From: Pseudomonadota bacterium
Lineage (GTDB): Bacteria > Pseudomonadota > Alphaproteobacteria > Rhizobiales > Devosiaceae
Direction: 5' to 3'
Length of the DNA stretch: 64,000 bases
Assembly (NCBI GenBank): GCA_023391095.1
Contig: JAEWBN010000021.1
Coordinates: 1-64,000, forward strand
Shown here: one piece after another, positions 51,543-61,369 of the stretch
Layout: the number at the start of each line of letters is the position of its first letter
How positions within the stretch are numbered: the first letter of the stretch is position 1
The notes under the pieces: generated by a model
What the model was told of the DNA's origin: nothing
Databases searched by the model: none
What the model saw: only the letters and a program-made list of their open reading frames with translations
Program-made: the position numbers and the translations under genes

Positions 51543-51950
51543 TTACTGGCCGGCGGGCTTGCGGGTCCGCGCCCGTCGTGCCGCTTTCTTTTCCCGGTTT
51601 TCGGCAATGCGCGCTTCCAGCATGCGGATAATGAGGTCGTCCGGCGGCAGGGCGTCGGGCGGAAACTGCAGCGTGCCGGTCGAGGTGCGCCAGGGCGCGA
51701 TTTCCTCGGCCATGCCGACAAAGACCGCATTGCCCATGGGAAAGATCGAGCAGTGCCGCTTGAAGGCGAAATAGGCCATCAGCGCGCCGTCCTGGCCAAT
51801 GCCGGGCATGGCATAGGTGATGACTTCCTCGGCCTCCGGCGCCGCCGCACGCAGCACCGAACGGATATGGGTCAGGGCCGCGCGAAAGGGCGGCTCAAGG
51901 CCCCCAATATAGGCGTCGATGGTCTTTTCGGGGGTATCGAGAATGTCCAT
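51543..51950 (-). CDS. DUF1801 (YdhG/YjbR/CyaY-like) family protein
   Basis: A 135-residue protein with the DUF1801 pattern: DAYIGGLEPPFRAALTHIRS, EEVITYAMPGI, AYFAFKRHCSIFPMG and the final helix EARIAENREKKAARRART. The fold is iron-chaperone/DNA-binding-like in relatives, function unknown. It is transcribed divergently from ispG. Confidence 0.88.
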   Translation of the reverse strand: MDILDTPEKTIDAYIGGLEPPFRAALTHIRSVLRAAAPEAEEVITYAMPGIGQDGALMAYFAFKRHCSIFPMGNAVFVGMAEEIAPWRTSTGTLQFPPDALPPDDLIIRMLEARIAENREKKAARRARTRKPAGQ

Positions 51951-52040
51951 GCCGGCCTCCCGCCTGCCGTCACGATATTGTTCTGTTGCGCTGCCAGAAG
52001 GGAAGGCCTATTTCGATTGGGTACTTTATTGGGGTGAAAC

Positions 52041-53282
52041 ATGGCCGGACCAGCGCCGCGCAGGCAGTCTGTGGGTGTCAATGTGGGGGGCGTCATGGTC
52101 GGGGGCGGGGCGCCCGTGGTCGTGCAGTCCATGACCAATACCGACACGGCCGATATCGACGCCACGGTGCGCCAGGTCATGCAGCTGGCGCGGGCCGGTT
52201 CGGAAATCGTCCGCATCACCGTTGACCGCGACGAAAGCGCCGCCGCCGTTCCCATCATTCGAGACCGGCTTATGTCCATGGGCTATGACGTGCCGCTGGT
52301 GGGCGATTTCCACTATATCGGCCACAAGCTCCTCACCGATCATCCCGCCTGTGCCGAGGCTTTGGCCAAGTATCGCATCAATCCGGGCAATGTGGGCTTC
52401 AAGGCCAAGCGCGACACCCAGTTCGCCACCCTGATCGAGATTGCCAACCGCTATGACAAGCCGGTGCGCATCGGCGTCAACTGGGGTTCGCTGGACGAGG
52501 AATTGCTGACCCGCCTGATGGACGAGAACGCGGCCTCTGCGGCGCCGATTTCCGCCGCGGCGGTGCAGCGCGAAGCCATCATCCAGTCGGCGCTGCTTTC
52601 GGCCGCCCGTGCCGAAGAGCTGGGCATGCCGCGCAACAAGATCCTGCTCTCCACCAAGGTCTCGGACGTCCAGCACCTGATCGCGGTCTATCAGGACCTG
52701 GCTGCCCGCTGCGACTACGCGCTCCATCTGGGGCTGACCGAAGCCGGCATGGGCTCGAAGGGCATTGTCGCCTCCGCCGCTGCCCTTGGCATTCTCCTTC
52801 AGCAGGGCATCGGCGACACGATCCGCATTTCGCTGACGCCCGAGCCGGGCGGGGACCGCACGACCGAGGTCAAGGTGGCGCAGGAATTGCTGCAGACCAT
52901 GGGCTTCCGCCAGTTTTTGCCTGTAGTTGCCGCGTGCCCCGGTTGCGGGCGCACCACCTCGACCACGTTCCAGACGCTGGCCAAGGAAATCCAAGACCAT
53001 CTCAACACGTCCATGCCTGAATGGCGCGAGCGCTATCCCGGCGTCGAGAGCCTATCGGTCGCGGTCATGGGCTGCATCGTCAATGGACCGGGCGAGAGCA
53101 AGCACGCCAATATCGGCATTTCCCTGCCCGGCACCGGGGAAACCCCGGCAGCACCGGTTTTTGTCGATGGCGAAAAGGTGGCGACCCTGCGTGGCGCCGA
53201 TGTGGCCGATCAGTTCAAGGTCATGGTGGCCGACTATATCGAGCGCAAATTCGGCAGTGGCCGGCAGGATGCGGCCGAGTGA
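52041..53282 (+). CDS. ispG: 4-hydroxy-3-methylbut-2-enyl diphosphate synthase IspG (GcpE)
   Basis: 4Fe-4S enzyme of the MEP isoprenoid pathway; it reduces MEcPP to HMBPP. The 413-residue protein shows SVGVNVGGVMVGGGAPVVVQ, QSMTNTDTADIDATV, VGDFHYIGHKLL and the cluster-binding cysteines in ACPGCGRTTS with the third Cys in VAVMGCIVNGPGESKHANIG. It has the proteobacterial length without the plant insertion. Its stop overlaps a tiny downstream reading frame (GTGA). Confidence 0.97.
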   Translation: MAGPAPRRQSVGVNVGGVMVGGGAPVVVQSMTNTDTADIDATVRQVMQLARAGSEIVRITVDRDESAAAVPIIRDRLMSMGYDVPLVGDFHYIGHKLLTDHPACAEALAKYRINPGNVGFKAKRDTQFATLIEIANRYDKPVRIGVNWGSLDEELLTRLMDENAASAAPISAAAVQREAIIQSALLSAARAEELGMPRNKILLSTKVSDVQHLIAVYQDLAARCDYALHLGLTEAGMGSKGIVASAAALGILLQQGIGDTIRISLTPEPGGDRTTEVKVAQELLQTMGFRQFLPVVAACPGCGRTTSTTFQTLAKEIQDHLNTSMPEWRERYPGVESLSVAVMGCIVNGPGESKHANIGISLPGTGETPAAPVFVDGEKVATLRGADVADQFKVMVADYIERKFGSGRQDAAE

Positions 53283-53368
53283 ACGAGCGTAACCAACGGC
53301 GCCTGTTCTGGCTGGCCATGCTGATCATCGTGCTGGGCGTGCTGAATTTCACCGGCCAACTGGGATGA
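53279..53368 (+). CDS. 29-residue single-pass membrane peptide coupled to ispG
   Basis: A GTG start overlaps the ispG stop by four bases (GTGA), with AGGA about nine bases upstream inside ispG. The peptide has a basic head (NERNQRR), one hydrophobic helix of about 17 residues (LFWLAMLIIVLGVLNF) and a short tail, and it stops directly before a rho-independent terminator. The N-in charge pattern fits a type of small inner-membrane protein. Function unknown. Confidence 0.6.
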   Translation: MNERNQRRLFWLAMLIIVLGVLNFTGQLG

Positions 53369-53372
53369 TAAA

Positions 53373-53400
53373 GGGGCGCTTGAAGCGCCCCTCGTTTTTT
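53373..53400 (+). terminator. Rho-independent terminator after ispG and its small downstream gene
   Basis: GGGGCGCT-TGA-AGCGCCCC (53373-53391), then TCG and six T bases. Its last T is part of the stop codon of the convergent gst gene. Confidence 0.92.
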
Positions 53401-53999
53401 CAGGCGAGGCCCTCGGCCTTGAGGGCGGCCTGGGTGGCCGGGCGGGCGCCGACGGCTTCCATCAGCCGGGCCACGCGCGGATACTGGGTGAAGTCGAGGA
53501 ACTGTAGACCCCAGTTGACCACGGTAAAGGCATAGGCATCGGCCTGGCTGTAGTCACCGAGGAAATAGGGGCCGGTTGCGTCGAGCATGGCTTCGAGCTG
53601 GCCAACGCGCCGGTTGATTTCGCCGATGATGCCGGCCTTTTCTTCATCCGTGAGGTTGGGCTTGAAGAGGCCACCAAAGGCCTTGTGCACGTCACCGACA
53701 AAGCCGAGCGCTTCCTGCAGGCGGGCGCGCTCGACACTGCCGGCTGCGGGCTTGAACGCGGCCACGTCGGACTGCTCACCCAGATATTGCAGGATGGCCG
53801 GGCCCTGCGAAATGACGGTGTCAGGCGCCACTTCCAGCGCAGGCACGGCGCCGCGCGGATTGATGGCGAGGAAATCCGCGCCGCCTTCGATGGTCTTGCT
53901 GCGCAGGTCGACCTTCTCGATATCGAATTCTGCGCCGATTTCGTGAAGGATAATGTGGGACGCCAGCGAGCAGGCGCCGGGCGAATAATAGAGTTTCAT
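53400..53999 (-). CDS. Glutathione S-transferase, beta-class-like
   Basis: A 199-residue GST: N-terminal thioredoxin-fold starting MKLYYSPGACSLASHIILHE with Cys10 (the beta-class catalytic position), the cis-proline NPRGAVPALE, SQGPAILQYL, and the C-terminal helical domain with YFLGDYSQADAYAF. Conjugates or reduces electrophiles with glutathione. Convergent with ispG. Confidence 0.93.
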   Translation of the reverse strand: MKLYYSPGACSLASHIILHEIGAEFDIEKVDLRSKTIEGGADFLAINPRGAVPALEVAPDTVISQGPAILQYLGEQSDVAAFKPAAGSVERARLQEALGFVGDVHKAFGGLFKPNLTDEEKAGIIGEINRRVGQLEAMLDATGPYFLGDYSQADAYAFTVVNWGLQFLDFTQYPRVARLMEAVGARPATQAALKAEGLA

Positions 54000-54109
54000 G
54001 CGTCTAGGTAACCTTGGTCTGGCGGCTAGGGCTGCCGCGCCATCCAGTTAGGCCCAGAGGCGCCGTCCTGCCAGCGCGGCAGGAGCGGCATTTTGTCGGA
54101 CAGGCACAT

Positions 54110-54544
54110 TCAGGTGCCCGGCTTTTGGGACCATTCGGGGAGCGGAAAGACGCGGTCATAGGCCCAGTTAAAGACCAGGGCATAGATCATGTAGAAGACG
54201 GCCAGACCCAGATCCATGATGAAGGCCTGCCAGACACTGATCCCAAGATACCAGGCGATCATCGGCAGCATGATGGCCAGAAGCCCCAGCTCGAAGAAGA
54301 TCGCATGAAAGATGCGGATCGGCTTGGTCTTTTCGGTCGTGCCCCGGAAGTGGTTCATCAGGTGGTCGAAGCCAAGGTTGTAGACGTAGTTCCAAACCAT
54401 GGCCACGGTGGCGCTGCCCACCACAATGACAACGCTGTCGCCGCCTTCAAGGTGGAAGGCAAAGGCGGCCAGCGGCGTGGCGATCAGGATACCGATCAGT
54501 TCAAAGGAAATGGCGTGGCGGATACGGTCGGCGGTGGTCCGCAT
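54110..54544 (-). CDS. PACE-family (AceI-like) efflux transporter
   Basis: A 144-residue membrane protein of two tandem BTP domains (four helices). The first domain starts MRTTADRIRHAISFELIGIL with Glu15, the membrane glutamate essential for chlorhexidine binding in AceI, and the second repeats the pattern (RIFHAIFFELGLLAIM). Between them is NYVYNLGFDHLMNHF. Proton-driven export of biocides or polyamine-like natural substrates is known for the family. The ATG at 54544 has GGAG nine bases upstream; 35 open upstream codons are discarded. Confidence 0.9.
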   Translation of the reverse strand: MRTTADRIRHAISFELIGILIATPLAAFAFHLEGGDSVVIVVGSATVAMVWNYVYNLGFDHLMNHFRGTTEKTKPIRIFHAIFFELGLLAIMLPMIAWYLGISVWQAFIMDLGLAVFYMIYALVFNWAYDRVFPLPEWSQKPGT

Positions 54545-54673
54545 GGAAAGTCTCCATGTTTTCCGGGCCGTCCCGGGGTCCTGTCCCTTGCTGGGGGAGG
54601 TCGTCCTCGCTTGCGGGCTGGATATAGTGCAGGGGGTGTGGCGAGGCAAGGCCGCGGTGGCAGGGCCGATGGT

Positions 54674-55294
54674 CTAGGGACGCATGGCAAAGACCCCTGT
54701 CCGCACCAGGCCGCCGCCCATGTCGGGCACCTGGAAATCCGCCAGCAGCGTCAGCGCCCCCTCGGGCAGGTCCTTGCGGTAGGGGTCGCCCACAAGCACC
54801 GTCGCGCCCCGTGTCGTGTGGGCCCTGAGCGCAGGCAGGGTGAGACGCGCCACCGCCGCGTCGTAAAAGACATCACCGGCCAGAACGACCTCGGCCTCGG
54901 CCCCCGCACCCGCCAGCGCGATCGCGACGCCATTGGCTTCGGCATTCAGCATCAGGGCCGCCTGCCCCAGGGGATCGGGCTCGAAAGCCGAGACGCGGCC
55001 CCCCGCCTTGGCCGCGGCAATGGCGACAAGACCCGAGCCCGCGCCGAAATCGAGCACGCTCCTGCCGGCCACGGCCTCCGGATGATCTCTAAGGTAAAGC
55101 GCCAAGGCCGCGCCGCCCGCCCAGGCATAGGCCCAGTAGGGCGGGGTATCGGCTCGGCCCTCTGTAGCGAGAAAGTCCGCCAGCCCACTTCGGGGCGTGG
55201 GTCGAAACAGCAAAATATCGGGCCGGAAGGACAGCGGCTCAGGCGTGAACCGCGTCCGGATATAGTCGCTGACGCCTATTCCGGCAGCTGGCAA
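54674..55294 (-). CDS. Class I SAM-dependent methyltransferase (ETFB lysine / nicotinamide methyltransferase-like)
   Basis: About 206 residues. SAM-binding motif VLDFGAGSGLVAIAAAKAGG, then FEPDPLGQAALMLNAEANG and VVLAGDVFYDAAVARLTL (motif with acidic residue), characteristic of the METTL20/Nnt1-like group. PPYWAYAWAGGAALA precedes motif I. The start is uncertain: no ATG fits, so a TTG at 55294 or GTG at 55306 overlapping the end of the ybaK-like gene is probable. The long open frame upstream overlaps that gene and is not coding. Confidence 0.8.
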   Translation of the reverse strand: MPAAGIGVSDYIRTRFTPEPLSFRPDILLFRPTPRSGLADFLATEGRADTPPYWAYAWAGGAALALYLRDHPEAVAGRSVLDFGAGSGLVAIAAAKAGGRVSAFEPDPLGQAALMLNAEANGVAIALAGAGAEAEVVLAGDVFYDAAVARLTLPALRAHTTRGATVLVGDPYRKDLPEGALTLLADFQVPDMGGGLVRTGVFAMRP

Positions 55295-55743
55295 GCGTCC
55301 ACCCACTGGTTGCCGCAAAGCTCGGCCAGCCGGTCCACGGTCAGCTTCACCGAGGCATGAGTATCGCCACCGGCCGGGATGACGATGTCGTAGATCTTGA
55401 GCGAGGTGTCGAGATAGATCGGCAGCGGCGCGGGCAGGCCAAAGGGGCAGACGCCGCCCACCTGATGGCTGGTCAGCCGCAGCACATCCTCGGCGCCCAG
55501 CATGCGCGGGCGGCCGCCAAAGGCGGATTTGGATTTCTGGTTGTCGAGCCGCGCATCGCCACGCGTCACCAGCAGGAATTCCTCGTCCTTGACACGGATG
55601 CAGAGCGTTTTGGCGATCTGGCCCGGCTCGACCCCATGCACTTCGGCGGCCAGCTGCACCGTGGCGGTGGAGGCTTCGGTGACGATGACGGAAAGATCGG
55701 GCGCGCGGGCGGCAAGGTCGGCTTGGACGGAAGAAAGGCTCAT
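55276..55743 (-). CDS. YbaK/EbsC-family aminoacyl-tRNA editing protein
   Basis: A 155-residue trans-editing domain protein (YbaK, ProX or EbsC type) that would hydrolyse mischarged tRNAs such as Cys-tRNA(Pro). Catalytic-region lysine in GQIAKTLCIRV, then LVTRGDARLDNQK, VGGVCPFGLP and the GG in IVIPAGGDTH. The exact tRNA substrate within the family cannot be decided from sequence. It overlaps the methyltransferase gene by about 19 bases. Confidence 0.9.
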   Translation of the reverse strand: MSLSSVQADLAARAPDLSVIVTEASTATVQLAAEVHGVEPGQIAKTLCIRVKDEEFLLVTRGDARLDNQKSKSAFGGRPRMLGAEDVLRLTSHQVGGVCPFGLPAPLPIYLDTSLKIYDIVIPAGGDTHASVKLTVDRLAELCGNQWVDACQLPE

Positions 55744-55751
55744 CGAGATAC

Positions 55752-56390
55752 TCAGAACAGGCTGGCGAGGCGATTTTCAAACTTGAACCGCGTCTTCTCG
55801 CGGATCGGGGTGGTCAGGGCGCGGCTCATGAAGTCGCGCGGAATATCGGCAATGCCGTCAAAACCCATCAGCTCGGCCACCGTGATGCGCTCGCCGGGAT
55901 AGGGGGTGACGACGATGTCCGCGCCCGCCTCGACCGAGCCGGCTTGCAGCACCCGGCAATAGGCGCCGGGCCGGCGCGCCTGGTGGAAGCGCTTGAGCCA
56001 GCGTGGCTCGCCCATCCTGGCGGCAAAGGTCATGCAGGGCGTGCGGTGGTAGGTGACTTCGAGGAGCACATCGCCAATGACAAAGCGGTCCCCGATGGCG
56101 GTCGTGGCGCTGTCGGGCCCTTCTATCGTGAGGTTTTCCCCGAACAGGCCTGGCGCGGTTTCGACGCCTTGCGCCGCCCAGTAGGCATAGTCGGCGGCAA
56201 AATAGACATAGACCGCCTGATCGGCGCCGCCATGGTGACGGCGGTCTGCGATGATGTCATGGGCCAGCCCGTCGCGGGTCACCTTAACAGGGCCGGCAAC
56301 CGGCTCCTTGTAGATCCCGGTCGGCTTGCCGGTGCCCGGTATGTTGCGCGGCACCCCGACATTAACGCTGGTGAGCCGCGCCATGCTCAC
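55752..56390 (-). CDS. MOSC-domain protein, YiiM-like
   Basis: A 212-residue MOSC protein: GIYKEPVAGPVKVTRDGLAH, DRRHHGGADQAVYVY, GLFGENLTIEG and the cysteine in PGAYCRVLQAG that binds sulfur or molybdopterin in relatives. The 3-alpha C-terminal domain follows. YiiM-type proteins reduce N-hydroxylated purines with Moco. The GTG at 56390 overlaps the ispA stop (GTGA); ATG 56384 is an alternative. Confidence 0.9.
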   Translation of the reverse strand: MSMARLTSVNVGVPRNIPGTGKPTGIYKEPVAGPVKVTRDGLAHDIIADRRHHGGADQAVYVYFAADYAYWAAQGVETAPGLFGENLTIEGPDSATTAIGDRFVIGDVLLEVTYHRTPCMTFAARMGEPRWLKRFHQARRPGAYCRVLQAGSVEAGADIVVTPYPGERITVAELMGFDGIADIPRDFMSRALTTPIREKTRFKFENRLASLF

Positions 56391-57289
56391 TTGTTCCGGC
56401 TGGCGAAATAGCGCGCCGTGGCCCGCAGGCCATCGGCCTTGGGCCCAAAGGTGCGAAGGGCCGAGATGGCTTCGGTCACCGTCCGCTCGAGCATGTCGCG
56501 CGCGCCCTCGACACCCAGCCGCGCCACAACGGTCTGCTTGCCCGCCCCGGCATCCTTGCCCGTCGCCTTGCCCATGGCTTCCGATGTGGCGGTCACATCG
56601 AGAATATCGTCGGCCAGCTGGAAAGCGCGACCGGCCGCTTCGGCATAGGCGGTGAGCGCGGACAGGGCGCGGGCATCGGCCCCGCCCAGGATGGCGCCCA
56701 TGCGTACCGAGGCGCGGATCAGGGCGCCCGTCTTCATGGCCTGCATGGTGGCGATGTCGGTTTCGCTGAAGCCGCCCTTTTCACCCTCGATATCGCGCAT
56801 CTGGCCGCCCACCATGCCCCCGGCACCCGAGCCGGAGGCCAGTTCAGCCACGAGCGCAATGCGCACCGAGGGATCGGGATGGCAATCGGGATGGGCAAGC
56901 ACCGCGAAGGCTTCGGTGAGGAGCGCATCGCCGGCAAGAATGGCGGTGGCCTCGTCATAGGCCTTGTGCACGGTCGGCCGGCCGCGCCGCAGGTCGTCAT
57001 TGTCCATGGACGGCAGGTCGTCATGGATCAGCGAATAGCAATGGATCATTTCCACCGCGAGACCGGCGGGCAGGGACGCCTTCTTGTCGACCGAAAAGAT
57101 CGCCGCGGCCTGTCGCACCAGCAGCGGCCGCAAGCGCTTGCCGCCTTCAAGGCTGCCGTGGCGCATGGCGGCGGTCAGCCGTTCCTCGGCGGGGCCGGGG
57201 CCCGAAAGGGTGGCGCCGATCAGATATTCGGCAAGTCCGGCCTCAACGGCGCGGGCACAATCGGCACTGTCGGCGGAAAAATCATACAT
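56387..57289 (-). CDS. ispA: Farnesyl (polyprenyl) diphosphate synthase IspA
   Basis: A 300-residue trans-prenyltransferase condensing IPP with allylic diphosphates. First Asp-rich motif is DDLPSMDND (DDxxxxD), preceded by EMIHCYSLIH; second is DDILD in GRAFQLADDILDV; GGKRLRPLL binds diphosphate. Chain-length residues before the first motif (CYS) suit farnesyl or geranylgeranyl products. Start at ATG 57289 (MYDFSADSAD); the frame is open much further upstream only because it runs antisense to mtgA. Confidence 0.95.
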   Translation of the reverse strand: MYDFSADSADCARAVEAGLAEYLIGATLSGPGPAEERLTAAMRHGSLEGGKRLRPLLVRQAAAIFSVDKKASLPAGLAVEMIHCYSLIHDDLPSMDNDDLRRGRPTVHKAYDEATAILAGDALLTEAFAVLAHPDCHPDPSVRIALVAELASGSGAGGMVGGQMRDIEGEKGGFSETDIATMQAMKTGALIRASVRMGAILGGADARALSALTAYAEAAGRAFQLADDILDVTATSEAMGKATGKDAGAGKQTVVARLGVEGARDMLERTVTEAISALRTFGPKADGLRATARYFASRNK

Positions 57290-57364
57290 GGCCCCGTTGC
57301 TAGCCCGTCCCCGCCCGGGCGGCAAGGGGATTGCGTCCCCCGGCCCAGCCGCTATTGAGGAGCC

Positions 57365-58075
57365 ATGGCCCGGCGCAAAAGCACATTCTGGCGGATCGTC
57401 CGCATTCCCCTGGGCATGCTGGCCCTCGTGGTCGCCATTCCGCTGGTGCTGACGCCCGTCTATCTCTTTGCCCAGCCGGTTTCCGTGCCCATGCTGAGCC
57501 GCATGCTGACCGGCCAGCCGGTGACCCGTATCTGGCGGGACATTGACGAGATTTCCGACCGGCTCAAGGCCTCGGTCATCCTCTCCGAGGACGGGCAGTT
57601 CTGCCGCCATTGGGGCGTCGATGTCGCGGCGCTGCGCATCGAGGTGGACAATTACCTCGCCGGGCGGGAAACGCGCGGCGCGTCCACAATCACCATGCAG
57701 GTGGCGCGCAACCTCTTCCTCTGGAATGGCCAGAGTGCCCTCAGAAAGGCGCTCGAAGTGCCGCTGGCGGTCTATATCGACCTCGTCATGCCCAAAAAGC
57801 GCATCATGGAGATCTATCTCAACATCGCCGAATGGGGGCCCAGCGGTCAGTTCGGTGTTGCCGCCGGGGCCGCGCATGCCTTTGGCCGCGAGCCGCAGAA
57901 CCTCGACTGGCGCACGGCGAGCCTTCTCGCGGTCACGCTGCCCAATCCCATCCTGCGCAATCCGGCCAAACCCAGTTCGGGCCTCGGGCGGGTTGCCGGC
58001 ATCGTGGAAAACCGCGCCCGCGAATTCGGCCAGCGCGCCGCCTGCGTGGGGCAGGGCGGGCAGCTGGCCCTGTGA
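57365..58075 (+). CDS. mtgA: Monofunctional peptidoglycan glycosyltransferase MtgA
   Basis: A 236-residue GT51 enzyme that polymerises lipid II glycan strands. One N-terminal membrane helix (about 13-33), catalytic Glu in SEDGQFCRHWGVD, then RGASTITMQVARNLFL and KRIMEIYLNIAEWG. No transpeptidase domain. Divergent from ispA with 75 bases between. The order mtgA-rpmF is common in Hyphomicrobiales. Confidence 0.96.
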   Translation: MARRKSTFWRIVRIPLGMLALVVAIPLVLTPVYLFAQPVSVPMLSRMLTGQPVTRIWRDIDEISDRLKASVILSEDGQFCRHWGVDVAALRIEVDNYLAGRETRGASTITMQVARNLFLWNGQSALRKALEVPLAVYIDLVMPKKRIMEIYLNIAEWGPSGQFGVAAGAAHAFGREPQNLDWRTASLLAVTLPNPILRNPAKPSSGLGRVAGIVENRAREFGQRAACVGQGGQLAL

Positions 58076-58236
58076 GCTGGCTGGCGCCCAAAGAGTCGCA
58101 TTTGCGGGCATTGCTGGCCACGAAAGGCACTAGCCAAGCCCCGTGTCTTGCTCTATAGAGCGCCCCAATCCCTGTCAGAGATACGTCTCTGGGCCGCTCC
58201 TGGCGGCGAAACGATATTGAATTCGGAGTCCCGACC

Positions 58237-58416
58237 ATGGCAGTGCCAAAACGCAAAACTTCGCCGATGAAGCGCGGTTTCCGTCGCTCGCATGATGCGA
58301 TCGCCAACCCCACCTATGTCGAAGACAAGGATTCGGGCGAGCTGCGCCGTCCGCACCATGTCGACCTCAAGACCGGCATGTATCGCGGCCGCCAGATCCT
58401 GGCCGTCAAGAGCTAA
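58237..58416 (+). CDS. rpmF: 50S ribosomal protein L32
   Basis: A 59-residue ribosomal protein: MAVPKRKTSPMKRGFRRSHD at the N-terminus, then ELRRPHHVD and RGRQILAVKS. This is the non-zinc alphaproteobacterial form of L32. The preceding GGAG lies about nine bases upstream (in TTCGGAGTCCCGACC). A strong terminator follows. Confidence 0.96.
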   Translation: MAVPKRKTSPMKRGFRRSHDAIANPTYVEDKDSGELRRPHHVDLKTGMYRGRQILAVKS

Positions 58417-58461
58417 GCCGAAAGGCTGTTTGGCGCCCATGCGCTTTATCTGATATTCGAG

Positions 58462-58496
58462 CGGCCGGCCCCCAAAGGGTCGGCCGTTTTCTTTTT
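58462..58496 (+). terminator. Rho-independent terminator after rpmF
   Basis: CGGCCGGCCC (58462-58471) pairs with GGGTCGGCCG (58477-58486) with one G-U pair, followed by TTTTCTTTTT. Confidence 0.92.
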
Positions 58497-58536
58497 CCGC
58501 CGCCACGAGAAGCGGCCAAACAGGAGCCTGGGGAAT

Positions 58537-59937
<1,401 letters not shown>

Positions 59938-59977
59938 CGGCCGGGGTTCCTCTCCCCGACGTGGTGAGGAACAGAAC

Positions 59978-60580
59978 CTACCCGATCACATAGTGGATCG
60001 GCTTGAAGCTCCCGCCATTGCTGGCGGGAGCCGAACAGGCGGTGAGCCCGATCACGAGATCCATCCTGGCGCGGAACCGGATGTAGTCACCTGCTTTGCT
60101 CAGGGGCGGCAGCACCTTGAGTTTTCCCGTCGCGCCATCCACCGGCACATTCATGAAGCAGTTGAACGCCACCGGGATGGCGTCCTCGGCGATATTCCAG
60201 GGCGCCAGCGCGTGATGGAGATTGCCATGGCAGCCCTGATGGGGCGGCTCATTGTCGTAGCACAGCCGGAACGTGGCTTCGCTGCAGGGCGTCAGCAGGA
60301 AATCGTGCCGACCCACCGTGTCCTCGATGATCTCGAGCATGACATTGGACCGGTTGGAGTAAAGCAGGTTGCCGGTGGTGAGATAGATGGTTTCGGCATA
60401 GTCGAGCGTGCGGCCGGAGGAAATCATCTCGCGCGTATCGGCCGCCGAAATGGCCAGAAGATCGGCCACCTGCCCGCCTTCGGGGTCGATGACGGTCAGG
60501 AACTCGCCGGCCTTGAGCTCAAATGCCGCCCCCGAGCGGGGCGGGATGACATGGGTATGACCCATCGGACGATCATTCAT
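59978..60580 (-). CDS. DUF1989 family protein (urea-carboxylase-associated type)
   Basis: A 200-residue DUF1989 protein. Cys99, Cys107 and Cys117-His118 (TPCSEATF, LCYDNE, GCHGN) and FNCFMNVPVD are the conserved metal-site-like residues. Some DUF1989 pairs have been shown to work as carboxyguanidine deiminase next to urea/guanidine carboxylase. Here a single DUF1989 gene follows a YqcI/YcgG gene and no carboxylase is near. Its ATG overlaps that gene's stop by four bases. Confidence 0.88.
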   Translation of the reverse strand: MNDRPMGHTHVIPPRSGAAFELKAGEFLTVIDPEGGQVADLLAISAADTREMISSGRTLDYAETIYLTTGNLLYSNRSNVMLEIIEDTVGRHDFLLTPCSEATFRLCYDNEPPHQGCHGNLHHALAPWNIAEDAIPVAFNCFMNVPVDGATGKLKVLPPLSKAGDYIRFRARMDLVIGLTACSAPASNGGSFKPIHYVIG

Positions 60581-61281
60581 CGTGCGCCGTCCCCCAGTCC
60601 CAGCGGATCGATGGCTTCTGGCTTCTCCTTGCCCCGGTGATAGGGACAGGCCCAGCCCTCATCCACCTGCCGCCCGCTATACTGGCGCGCTTCGGACGCC
60701 TCGCCATGCCGGGCCAGCATGGGATTGATGTCTCCGGCCAATTCGATATCGCGTTCGAGGATCGAGCCGCGCAGCTTTTCGTAGCGATTCTGCTCGCGCA
60801 GGGTTTCAAACTGGTCATGCAGGTTGAACACCATGGTGGGATAGGCAAAGCGCCGCGCCGGGCGGCTGGCCTGGGGATGCAGACCCACCACGAAAAAGGC
60901 TTCGCCACCAAAGCTGAGGGAAAAATGCGGGTCGTCAGGGTCGGTGCTGACCCGGGGGTCGGGCCGCTGGCCGCGCCAGCTGTCCTTTTCGGTCAGCGAC
61001 TGCACCCGGTCCCAGAGATGCTTTTCAAACGCAGCCTCATCCAGGTCGTGCGGCCCCTCGAAGATCACGGCAAAGCTCGTGAACAGGGTGGGCTCGGCCT
61101 GGTAGTCCCAGGCGAACTGCATCAGCTGGTCATGGATATCGACATCGTTCCAGGCGCTGTCGATGGCGCGGGCCACATAGGTCCTGAGCTGGCCCTTCCC
61201 GAGCGCCGATTTGGCGCCCACGCAGGGAAAGGCCGGGTTTTTGATGAAGTCGACAAGATCGAGTTCGGGCTGGAAAGGCAT
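60577..61281 (-). CDS. YqcI/YcgG (GntA-like) family protein
   Basis: A protein of about 234 residues (ATG 61281; a TTG at 61302 adds seven). Family blocks: FIKNPAFPCVGAKSALGKGQ, LFTSFAVIFEG, HFSLSFGGEAFFVVGLHPQA and ARRFAYPTMVFNLHDQF. The family includes the heme-dependent N-hydroxylase GntA of guanitoxin biosynthesis, which oxidises a guanidino nitrogen. It is coupled to the DUF1989 gene, which points to chemistry on guanidino, urea or related nitrogen groups. The substrate here is unknown. Confidence 0.85.
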   Translation of the reverse strand: MPFQPELDLVDFIKNPAFPCVGAKSALGKGQLRTYVARAIDSAWNDVDIHDQLMQFAWDYQAEPTLFTSFAVIFEGPHDLDEAAFEKHLWDRVQSLTEKDSWRGQRPDPRVSTDPDDPHFSLSFGGEAFFVVGLHPQASRPARRFAYPTMVFNLHDQFETLREQNRYEKLRGSILERDIELAGDINPMLARHGEASEARQYSGRQVDEGWACPYHRGKEKPEAIDPLGLGDGAR

Positions 61282-61369
61282 GTGCACATACGCGACTGAC
61301 AAAACTACACTGCCAAGCCCGCAGGGCCACTGCTTGTTCCATCACATCCGATTGCGGTGGTGGCGTCAC

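Noticed and set aside
54014..55360. 448-codon plus-strand frame opposite the PACE and methyltransferase genes
   Set aside because: No recognisable domain, and both minus-strand genes carry clear family motifs.
57290..58111. Upstream extension of the ispA frame
   Set aside because: The frame remains open through mtgA only as its antisense; the family start MYDFSADSAD at 57289 fits.
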